Positions 1-5,526 of a DNA stretch of 5,526 bases are shown here, piece after piece; position 1 is the stretch's first letter; each line of letters starts with the position of its first letter. The stretch covers positions 1-5,526 of the forward strand of contig SXSO01000045.1 of NCBI GenBank assembly GCA_005792205.1. Reading direction: 5' to 3'. The position numbers were made by a program, and so were the translations under genes. The stretch comes from Bacteroidota bacterium (GTDB lineage: Bacteria; Bacteroidota; Ignavibacteria; UBA10030; F1-140-MAGs086). The notes beneath the pieces were generated by a model. That model made no database searches and was not told where the DNA came from. It saw nothing but the letters and a program-made list of their open reading frames with translations.

Positions 1-838
1 CTGGTCTTTCATAAACTATATTTCGTTTTATTTTTCCCAATTCAATTTCACCAAGTAAAAGCATTTTATTTTGAGTTTCATTTTCTGATTCTACAATGCG
101 AAAAACTTCTACATCATTTTCTGCAAAGTCAATAGAAAAATATCCGTTTCTTTGAAACAAACGCATCTTTCTCATTTTGCGTTGAGAAATTCTACTTGCA
201 GTTATATTTGCAACTGCTCCATTTTCAAAATTTATTCTTGCATTTGCAATGTCAATTGTATCAGAAATTATTTTTACTCCACTTGCATCAATTCTTTTTA
301 CTTTAGATTTTACAATACTCAATATCAAATCAATGTCGTGTATCATCAAATCCAAAACAACTGCAACATCATTTCCTCTTATACTAAATTGTGAAAGACG
401 ATGTGCTTCAATAAACATTGGTGATAAATTATATTTTTCCAAAGCAAGAATTGCAGGATTAAATCTTTCAATATGTCCAACTTGAATTTTTAAATTAAAT
501 TTTTTTGCAATTTCAATAAGTTGAATTGCTTCACTTATCTCTTTTGTAATTGGCTTTTCTATGAATGTGTGGATGTGGTTTTCTAAGAAAAATTTTGCAA
601 TTTCAAAATGCGAACTTGTTTCAGTTGTAACAACAACTGCATCAATTAATTTTGGAATTTCTTCCAACGTATCAAAACATTTTACATTAAATTCATTTGC
701 AATTTGTTGTGATTTTGTTCTATCCAAATCATAAACTCCAACAAAATTTGCATTTGAAATTTCTGAAATTACTTTAGAATGCAAACTTCCCAAACGTCCA
801 ACACCAATGATTGCTATATTTATTTTTTTAGTAGTCAA
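1..838 (-). CDS. Gfo/Idh/MocA family NAD(P)-dependent oxidoreductase, GnnA-like (3' end beyond the window)
   Basis: The minus strand reads open from 838 to the left edge: 279 codons with no stop. The family is usually about 310-340 residues, so a few tens of C-terminal residues are missing. The N-terminus is a Rossmann fold with the dinucleotide-binding glycines G12-V-G14-R-L-G17 after a hydrophobic strand. The family's catalytic pattern is complete: E94-K95-P96, then D163 and H167 within DLMIHDID (163-170). VGHIERFNP (120-128) and DLMIHDID are, from memory, typical of the subgroup holding GnnA, the UDP-GlcNAc 3-dehydrogenase that prepares a 3-amino sugar for lipid A. A sugar-nucleotide substrate is therefore plausible but not shown. 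The start is taken as TTG at 838-836, giving MTTKKINIAIIG. An in-frame stop lies at 886-884 with no ATG or GTG between; another TTG at 853-851 is possible. No Shine-Dalgarno is visible. The gene is divergent from the phosphatase. Family assignment is firm; substrate is open. Confidence 0.93.
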   Translation of the reverse strand, partial: MTTKKINIAIIGVGRLGSLHSKVISEISNANFVGVYDLDRTKSQQIANEFNVKCFDTLEEIPKLIDAVVVTTETSSHFEIAKFFLENHIHTFIEKPITKEISEAIQLIEIAKKFNLKIQVGHIERFNPAILALEKYNLSPMFIEAHRLSQFSIRGNDVAVVLDLMIHDIDLILSIVKSKVKRIDASGVKIISDTIDIANARINFENGAVANITASRISQRKMRKMRLFQRNGYFSIDFAENDVEVFRIVESENETQNKMLLLGEIELGKIKRNIVYERP

Positions 839-922
839 ACAAACAAAAATCAAGCAAATATATGTTTTTATTGGGACTATTTTTTATGGGAATTTTTGTT
901 TCAATATATTTCAAAAAAAATT
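839..922. promoter_or_regulatory. Divergent intergenic region between the oxidoreductase and the phosphatase
   Basis: These 84 bases separate two genes that point away from each other, so at least one promoter for each direction should lie here or just inside a coding start. A TATATT at 905-910 could be a -10 element for the rightward gene, but there is no good TTGACA-like partner at 16-18 bases upstream. No operator-like inverted repeat stands out. The role follows from gene orientation only, and no specific promoter can be assigned. Confidence 0.4.
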
Positions 923-1696
923 ATGTTAAACGTTGCAATTGAATGTGCGATTAGTTCTGGAAAATTCTTACTTCAAAACATAGACAAAATAAATTCTATT
1001 GAAGAAAAATCTGGAGAGATTAGAAATCTTGTTACAGATATTGACAAAAAATCCGAAGAAATAATTGTAAAAAAAATCAAAGAACATTTTCCATCTCATA
1101 ATATAATTGCAGAAGAGGGGAGTAGCGGAAACAATTCTTCTGACACAAAATGGATAATTGATCCAATTGATGGAACTACAAATTATCTTCATTCGCTTCC
1201 TTTGTTTTCTGTTTCAATTGGGATTGAAAAAAATGGTGAAATTATTTTAGGTGTTATATATGAACCAAGTAGAGATGAACTTTTTGTTGCTGAAAAAAAT
1301 TGTGGAGCAAAATTGAATGGAAAAAAAATTTCTGTTTCAAAACAAAATCAATTAATTCGGTCGCTTCTTGTTACGGGATTCCCATATAACATTAATGAAA
1401 ATCCTAAAAATTGTATTCAACATTTCAATAATTTTTTATTTGAAGCACAAGCAGTTCGTCGTCTTGGTTCTGCAGCTTTGGATTTATGTTATGTTGCGTG
1501 TGGAAGGTTTGAGGGATTTTGGGAAGTGCAACTTAAACCGTGGGATGTTGCTGCAGGAAAATTGATTGTTGAAGAAAGTGGCGGAAAAATTTCTGATTTT
1601 GATGGAAATAATTATTCAATTTATGACGAAAGCATTTTGGCAACGAATGGACTTGTACATAACGATATGATTAGCGTTTTACAAAAGGGAAAATAA
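923..1696 (+). CDS. Inositol monophosphatase family protein (SuhB-like)
   Basis: A 257-residue protein, the normal length for bacterial inositol-1-phosphatase-type enzymes. These are Mg2+-dependent, cytoplasmic phosphatases that release phosphate from inositol phosphate or related sugar and nucleotide phosphates. Metal-binding motifs are all present: E64-E65 in IIAEEGS, the signature DPIDGTTN at residues 80-87, and the second signature W207-D208-V-A-A-G in the C-terminal half. The stretch around RRLGSAALDLCYVACGRFEG (179-198) also matches SuhB-type members. The start is the ATG at 923, because the family begins about there (MLNVAIECAISSGKFLL). An in-frame ATG at 779 would add 48 unrelated residues and run antisense through the start of the oxidoreductase gene. 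No Shine-Dalgarno precedes the ATG, only A/T-rich bases. The exact substrate cannot be told: inositol phosphate, histidinol phosphate and 3'-phosphoadenosine phosphate enzymes share the fold, though SuhB-like is the best fit. The decarboxylase gene follows after 80 bases. Confidence 0.95.
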   Translation: MLNVAIECAISSGKFLLQNIDKINSIEEKSGEIRNLVTDIDKKSEEIIVKKIKEHFPSHNIIAEEGSSGNNSSDTKWIIDPIDGTTNYLHSLPLFSVSIGIEKNGEIILGVIYEPSRDELFVAEKNCGAKLNGKKISVSKQNQLIRSLLVTGFPYNINENPKNCIQHFNNFLFEAQAVRRLGSAALDLCYVACGRFEGFWEVQLKPWDVAAGKLIVEESGGKISDFDGNNYSIYDESILATNGLVHNDMISVLQKGK

Positions 1697-1711
1697 AAAA
1701 TTGTTATTTAT

Positions 1712-1725
1712 AAAATTGCAATTTT
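1712..1725. terminator. Short A/T palindrome after the phosphatase, possible weak terminator
   Basis: The 14-base sequence AAAATTGCAATTTT is a perfect inverted repeat, 15 bases after the phosphatase stop, and is followed by further T residues. It could fold as a 5-bp stem of A-T pairs with a TGCA loop, which is weak for an intrinsic terminator. Such palindromes also arise by chance at this base composition. The rest of the 1697-1776 gap shows nothing clear. Confidence 0.2.
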
Positions 1726-1776
1726 TTGTTTGTAGTTTCTAAACTTGCAATTCATATATTTTAAAAATTTTTTTAC

Positions 1777-3597
1777 TTGAAAACTTTTGATACACTTTCC
1801 GATTTTTTATTATATCTTGAAAAAAATGGCGAACTAAAGAGAATTTCTTCCGAAGTTGATACAAATTTGGAAACAACTGAAATTTCAATTCGTGCATTGA
1901 AGGAGAATAAATCCGCAATTCTTTTTGAGAACCCACTTAACTCAAAATTTCCAATTGCAATGAATATGTATTCTTCTGAACGAAGAATTGAACTTGCGTT
2001 TCAAAAACACCCAAGTGAAATTGGAGAAGAGTTAATAAAATTTTTAGAAAATATAATTCCTCCAAAATTAGATTTTATTTTTTCTCAAAAAAATATTTTA
2101 AAAAGATTTTTATCAACAAAGCCAAAAAAAGTTTTAAATGGGGTTTCTCAAGAAATTATTTCGTCCCCTAAATTAAGTGATTTGCCTATTCAAAAATGTT
2201 GGCCATTTGACGGTGGAAAGTTTATTACATACGGACAAGTTTTTACTTATGATGTTGAAACTAAAAAACGAAATGTTGGATTGTATCGTATGCAAGTTTA
2301 TGATGACGCAACAACAGGAATGCATTGGCAAATTCAAAAAGGTGGAGGATTTCATTTTCACAAAGCACAAATTTTACAAAAAAAATTTCCTATTGCAGTT
2401 GCACTTGGAACTGATCCAGCAACACTTTTGGCAACAATATCAGCACTTCCTGAAGGAATTGATGAAATAATGTTTGCAGGATTTCTTCGCAATTCCAAAG
2501 TTGCAATGACAAAAGCAAAATCAATTCCAATTGAAGTTCCTGCAAATGCAGAATTTATTCTTGAAGGAATTGTTCCACTCAATGAAACAAAACTTGAAGG
2601 TGATTTTGGAGATCATTTTGGACATTATTCAAGTGCATCATATTTTCCAATTTTTAAAATACAAAAAATCACTCATCGTCGCAATGCAATTTATCCGGGA
2701 ATTGTAGTTGGCAAACCACCGATGGAAGATAAGTTTCTTGGAAATGCATCACAACAAATTCTTTCTCCACTCATCAAACTAATTCACAAAGAAATTTCTT
2801 CAATGTGGGCTTATTATGAAGCAGGATTTCACAACTTGCTTGTTGTTGCTATAAGTGAGCGATATCAAAAAGAAGCAATGAAAGCAGCACTTGGAATTAT
2901 GGGAACTGATCAACTTTCTTTGACAAAATGTATAATAACCGTTTCAGAAAATTGTGATGTGAAAAATTTTAATGCAGTTTTAAACGAAATAAAAAATAAT
3001 TTTACTCCACATTTTGATTTCGTAATGATACCGAAAGTTCCGCTTGATACACTTGATTTTTCTTCTTACAAAATGAATTTGGGAAGCAAGATGATAATTG
3101 ACGCAACACGAAAAATTATTTCTAATAAGGAAAAACTTATCCACGAAAAATTATCTATAAACGAAATTAAATCATTTGACAATAGAATTTTTGATGCAAA
3201 TTTTGTAGAAGAAACTCTTTTGATTTTAAAAGTAAAATCACAGGTTCCAAAAACATATGAAGAAAGTATTTTACTAATTGAAAATAAAAGTGATGGGAAA
3301 GAATTGCTGGAGAAAATTTTGAATAGCAAAAGATTTGAGTTTGCAAAAATCATTGCACTTGTGAGTGAAGATGTAGATATTTATGATAGAGAAAGTTATA
3401 TTTGGGGAATTTTTACACGGTTTGATTGTGAAAGAGACATACTTTTTTCTGAACAAAAAATGATTGGCATTTCACCAATTTACAATGGAACAATGGGAAT
3501 TGATGCAACTTGGAAAGTTGGTTATCCAAAACCATTGATTATGCAAGATGAAATAATAAAAAAAGTTGGTAATAAGTGGAATCAGTTGTGGAAATAA
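1777..3597 (+). CDS. ubiD: UbiD-family decarboxylase, long form, probable menaquinone (futalosine pathway) decarboxylase
   Basis: A 606-residue member of the UbiD family, which decarboxylates aromatic acids using prenylated FMN supplied by UbiX. It is longer than E. coli UbiD (about 497) and close to the roughly 600-residue type found, from memory, in Helicobacter and Campylobacter, where it serves menaquinone synthesis. Visible motifs are NVGLYRMQ (166-173, with the conserved Arg171), GMHWQIQKGGG just after, ALGTDPATLLA, FAGFLR, AEFILEG (258-264) and LEGDFGDHFGHYS (273-285). Together they form the cofactor and active-site core with its conserved Arg and Glu residues. The C-terminal part carries an IDATRK-type motif twice, at 441-446 and 575-580. 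The start is a TTG: an in-frame stop sits at 1762-1764, no ATG or GTG lies between, and the first internal Met is near residue 61, while the N-terminus from the TTG (LSDFLLYLEKNGELKRI) is typical of the family. No Shine-Dalgarno is seen. The mqnE-mqnA gene 98 bases downstream supports a role in decarboxylating a prenylated or free dihydroxynaphthoate. The symbol is a family name; ubiquinone synthesis is not implied. Confidence 0.93.
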   Translation: MKTFDTLSDFLLYLEKNGELKRISSEVDTNLETTEISIRALKENKSAILFENPLNSKFPIAMNMYSSERRIELAFQKHPSEIGEELIKFLENIIPPKLDFIFSQKNILKRFLSTKPKKVLNGVSQEIISSPKLSDLPIQKCWPFDGGKFITYGQVFTYDVETKKRNVGLYRMQVYDDATTGMHWQIQKGGGFHFHKAQILQKKFPIAVALGTDPATLLATISALPEGIDEIMFAGFLRNSKVAMTKAKSIPIEVPANAEFILEGIVPLNETKLEGDFGDHFGHYSSASYFPIFKIQKITHRRNAIYPGIVVGKPPMEDKFLGNASQQILSPLIKLIHKEISSMWAYYEAGFHNLLVVAISERYQKEAMKAALGIMGTDQLSLTKCIITVSENCDVKNFNAVLNEIKNNFTPHFDFVMIPKVPLDTLDFSSYKMNLGSKMIIDATRKIISNKEKLIHEKLSINEIKSFDNRIFDANFVEETLLILKVKSQVPKTYEESILLIENKSDGKELLEKILNSKRFEFAKIIALVSEDVDIYDRESYIWGIFTRFDCERDILFSEQKMIGISPIYNGTMGIDATWKVGYPKPLIMQDEIIKKVGNKWNQLWK

Positions 3598-3695
3598 AAA
3601 ATATTCTGAAAAAAACTATTACAAACAAATTCCGGTTTTTAAAATCAAGAAAGATTTTTAGATATTTAAATTAAATTTAGTTAGAAAATAATTCA
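3598..3695 (+). promoter_or_regulatory. Intergenic gap between the decarboxylase and the mqnE-mqnA fusion
   Basis: A 98-base, very A/T-rich gap. It holds a weak potential hairpin (AAAATC at 3641-3646 pairing with GATTTT at 3653-3658, loop AAGAAA) followed by a single T. The run of TATTTAAATTAAATTT around 3663-3678 could contain a -10 element. Neither a convincing -35 box nor a strong terminator can be named, and no Shine-Dalgarno precedes the ATG at 3696. The two genes may be co-transcribed, or the second may have its own promoter. Confidence 0.2.
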
Positions 3696-5526
3696 ATGGA
3701 TACAAGCATAAATTTTTGTGATAAAAGTTTGGAAACAATTTTCCAAAAAATTTTAAATGGAACACGTCTTACACTTGAAGATGGAATTCAACTTTATTCC
3801 ACGAATGATTTGATTTCACTTGGGAAAATGGCTCATTTTGTTCAGCAAAAAAAAAATGGAGATAATGTTTATTTTGTTGTGAATCAAAAAATTGAACCAA
3901 CAAATATTTGTGTTTTATCTTGTAAGTTTTGTGATTTTGCAACTAAAAAAGGTCGTTCAAATGCGTATGAAATGACTATTGAAGAAATACTTTCCAAACT
4001 TTCAAATGAACTTCATGAAGTGCATATTACTGGTGGAATGCCTTCTGATTGGGAGTGGGAAAGATATTTGAATATTTTAAAAGAAATAAAATTACATTTT
4101 CCTAAAATTGATATTAAAGCATTTACTGCTGTTGAAATAGATTTCTTTCATAAAAAATTTAAACTTTCTGTTGAAGAAATTTTACGACAACTTTACGAAC
4201 TTGGACTTCGTTCTCTTCCTGGAGGAGGTGCAGAAGTTTTTTCTGAACGAATTCGGCGTCTTCTTTTCAATCAAAAAATTGGTGAGAAAAGATGGTTAGA
4301 AATTCATCGTATTGCTCATCAAATGGGAATCAAAAGTAATTGTACACTGCTTTATGGTCACATTGAAACAATTGAAGAAAGAGTAAATCATATGATAAAA
4401 CTTCGCTCTCTTCAAGATGAGACAAATGGATTTTTATCTTTTATTCCACTTGCGTTTCAACCGGGAAATACGGGAATAAAAACAAAAAATGATTTTACTT
4501 CTGCAATTGATGATTTAAAAACTATTGCAATTTCTCGTTTGATGTTAGATAACATTCCGCATATAAAAGCATATTGGGTGATGCTTACAGAAGAAGTCGC
4601 AAGTATTTCACTCAATTTTGGTGCTGATGATATTGATGGAACTGTTGGTGGTGAAAAAATTGCTCACGATGCAGGAGCAATTTCTCCAATGCAAATTACA
4701 AAATCACATCTTATAAAAATTATTCGTGAGGCAAAAAAAATTCCTGTTGAACGAGATATTTATTACAATCCAATTGATATTTATTCTGAAAATATAATTG
4801 GAAAAATTCCATATCTAAATGCAACTCCGTTCTATAATTTTTTGGAAAAAGAAAATTTTAAAATACTTTCAACATCTCCATTTAATTTAGGAAAATTTTC
4901 AAAAGAAAATAAAATAGATGCAGGACTTTTTTCACTTGTGAATTTTTTTGAACAAGAGCAAGAACTTGAATTATTGGATGGTTGTATTGCAACTCGTGAT
5001 CAAGTGAAAAGTGTGATATTATTTTCAAATTATGTTTGGAAAGATTTGGAACACAAAACTATTGGAATTACTGATGAAACTGCAACTTCTGTTCAATTGC
5101 TAAAAATTCTACTTGAAAAAAAATATAGAATAAAAGCAAATTTTGAAGTGATAAAAAATACTAAAAAATTTGATGCTATACTTTTAATTGGAGACAAAGC
5201 ACTTCAATTTAAAAATAAAAATAATTTTCATCTTACATTTGATTTAGCAAGTGAATGGTATGATTGGCAAAAACTTCCGTTTGTATTTGCAGTTTTAGCA
5301 ATGAAAAAAAATATGCCACTTGAAAAGAAAAATAGTTTGAGGAAAATTTTACAAACATCACTTGAAAAAGGAAAAGATAATTTAGAAAGTGTTGGATTAT
5401 TTCACGGTGAAAAAACGGGATTGTCAAAAAACGAGATTGTTGAATACTTACAAGGATTTAATTACCATTTGGGAGAACGAGAAAAAGAAGCAATAAAAGT
5501 TTTTAAAGCATTTATGATTAAACAAG
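3696..5526 (+). CDS. mqnE/mqnA: Bifunctional aminofutalosine synthase (MqnE) - chorismate dehydratase (MqnA) fusion, 3' end beyond the window
   Basis: The frame is open from the ATG at 3696 to the right edge: 610 residues, no stop. Residues 1 to about 360 are a complete radical-SAM aminofutalosine synthase, which joins the 5'-deoxyadenosyl group of SAM to 3-[(1-carboxyvinyl)oxy]benzoate to give 6-amino-6-deoxyfutalosine. The [4Fe-4S] cysteines are C72, C76 and C79 (CX3CX2C). Further marks are HITGG (110-114), GGGAEVF (176-182), YGHIET (220-225), LQDETNGF, IKAYWVML and ADDIDGT (310-316). From about residue 366 a second enzyme starts, chorismate dehydratase, which forms the substrate of the first domain. 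It shows GKIPYLNATPF (369-379), KIDAGLFS (406-413), DQVKSVILFS (435-444), LLIGDKAL (496-503), DLASEW (516-521) and LPFVFA (527-532). MqnA proteins are about 270-290 residues, so some 30 residues are probably missing. The two domains are joined with almost no linker. Both are cytoplasmic enzymes of the futalosine pathway. MqnE rather than MqnC is chosen because of the YGHIET and GGGAE motifs and the natural pairing with MqnA. Confidence 0.93.
   Translation, partial: MDTSINFCDKSLETIFQKILNGTRLTLEDGIQLYSTNDLISLGKMAHFVQQKKNGDNVYFVVNQKIEPTNICVLSCKFCDFATKKGRSNAYEMTIEEILSKLSNELHEVHITGGMPSDWEWERYLNILKEIKLHFPKIDIKAFTAVEIDFFHKKFKLSVEEILRQLYELGLRSLPGGGAEVFSERIRRLLFNQKIGEKRWLEIHRIAHQMGIKSNCTLLYGHIETIEERVNHMIKLRSLQDETNGFLSFIPLAFQPGNTGIKTKNDFTSAIDDLKTIAISRLMLDNIPHIKAYWVMLTEEVASISLNFGADDIDGTVGGEKIAHDAGAISPMQITKSHLIKIIREAKKIPVERDIYYNPIDIYSENIIGKIPYLNATPFYNFLEKENFKILSTSPFNLGKFSKENKIDAGLFSLVNFFEQEQELELLDGCIATRDQVKSVILFSNYVWKDLEHKTIGITDETATSVQLLKILLEKKYRIKANFEVIKNTKKFDAILLIGDKALQFKNKNNFHLTFDLASEWYDWQKLPFVFAVLAMKKNMPLEKKNSLRKILQTSLEKGKDNLESVGLFHGEKTGLSKNEIVEYLQGFNYHLGEREKEAIKVFKAFMIKQ
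4797..5526 (+). other. mqnA: MqnA (chorismate dehydratase) domain within the fusion protein
   Basis: This marks the second enzyme inside the preceding gene, residues about 368 to 610. Its opening IGKIPYLNATPF corresponds to the first strand of stand-alone MqnA proteins, which normally lies a few residues from their start. No ATG, GTG or TTG codon followed by that opening is evident at the junction (the codons just before it read Ser-Glu-Asn-Ile), so separate translation is not supported. The order of blocks along the domain, including ETATSVQLLK and the LPFVFA segment, is that of a complete periplasmic-binding-protein-like MqnA fold, so the domain looks intact as far as it is visible. Confidence 0.88.

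Noticed and set aside
152..485. Two overlapping plus-strand reading frames of about 80 residues
   Set aside because: They lie antisense to the oxidoreductase, whose full conserved motifs account for this DNA. Their translations are low-complexity Ile/Cys/Ser-rich shadows.
779..922. Upstream ATG at 779 giving a 305-residue phosphatase
   Set aside because: The added 48 residues do not look like any part of the family, overlap the oxidoreductase start in antisense, and would make the protein longer than usual. The ATG at 923 gives the normal length and N-terminus.
2173..2582. Short reading frames on both strands inside the decarboxylase gene
   Set aside because: The decarboxylase frame carries strongly conserved motifs throughout this stretch, so these are shadows in other frames.
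3066..3456. Minus-strand reading frames over the end of the decarboxylase gene
   Set aside because: They are antisense to a well-supported coding region and show no recognisable domain; the composition is Ile/Phe/Ser-rich, as expected from reversed A/T-rich codons.
3641..3658. Hairpin AAAATC/GATTTT as an intrinsic terminator after the decarboxylase
   Set aside because: The stem is six pairs with only one G-C and is not followed by a real T run, so it is not distinguishable from chance in such A/T-rich DNA.
3696..4780. MqnC (dehypoxanthine futalosine cyclase) instead of MqnE for the radical-SAM domain
   Set aside because: The blocks GGGAEVF, YGHIET, LQDETNGF..FIPLAF and IKAYWVML fit MqnE better. 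The fused MqnA domain makes the MqnE substrate, not the MqnC substrate.
5233..5427. Minus-strand 64-residue reading frame
   Set aside because: It is antisense to the MqnA domain, including the conserved LPFVFA segment, and has no features of its own.

Overview
The window is an A+T-rich stretch of bacterial DNA (about 30% G+C by eye) with tightly packed protein genes and no RNA genes, mobile elements or CRISPR arrays that I can see. I recognise four coding regions. One Gfo/Idh/MocA-type oxidoreductase runs leftward off the left edge. Reading rightward are an inositol-monophosphatase family protein, a long-form UbiD-family decarboxylase, and a large protein cut by the right edge that joins two menaquinone enzymes, MqnE and MqnA.

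The main point of interest is the right-hand end. The last gene begins as a clear radical-SAM aminofutalosine synthase (MqnE) and continues without a stop, with almost no linker, into a chorismate dehydratase (MqnA) domain. These are the first two steps of the futalosine route to menaquinone: MqnA makes 3-[(1-carboxyvinyl)oxy]benzoate from chorismate, and MqnE adds the S-adenosylmethionine-derived adenosyl radical to that product. The order in the protein (E then A) is the reverse of the reaction order. The UbiD-family gene just upstream fits the late decarboxylation step of the same pathway. It matches the longer (about 600-residue) UbiD type that I associate with futalosine organisms such as Helicobacter and Campylobacter. 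The other futalosine genes (mqnB or a nucleosidase, mqnC, mqnD, a UbiA-type prenyltransferase, UbiX) are not in the window.

Layout: 1-838, oxidoreductase on the minus strand; 839-922, short divergent intergenic region; 923-1696, IMPase-family phosphatase; 1697-1776, gap with a small A/T palindrome; 1777-3597, UbiD-family decarboxylase; 3598-3695, gap; 3696 to the end, the MqnE-MqnA fusion. The three rightward genes could be one transcript, but the 80 and 98 base gaps leave room for separate promoters.

None of the four genes has a recognisable Shine-Dalgarno sequence. Two of them (the oxidoreductase and the decarboxylase) appear to start at TTG. With the futalosine pathway and a lipid-A-type GnnA-like oxidoreductase signature, this suggests a Gram-negative, low-G+C bacterium, perhaps from the Bacteroidota/Chlorobiota/Ignavibacteria side. 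That placement is inference and weak.
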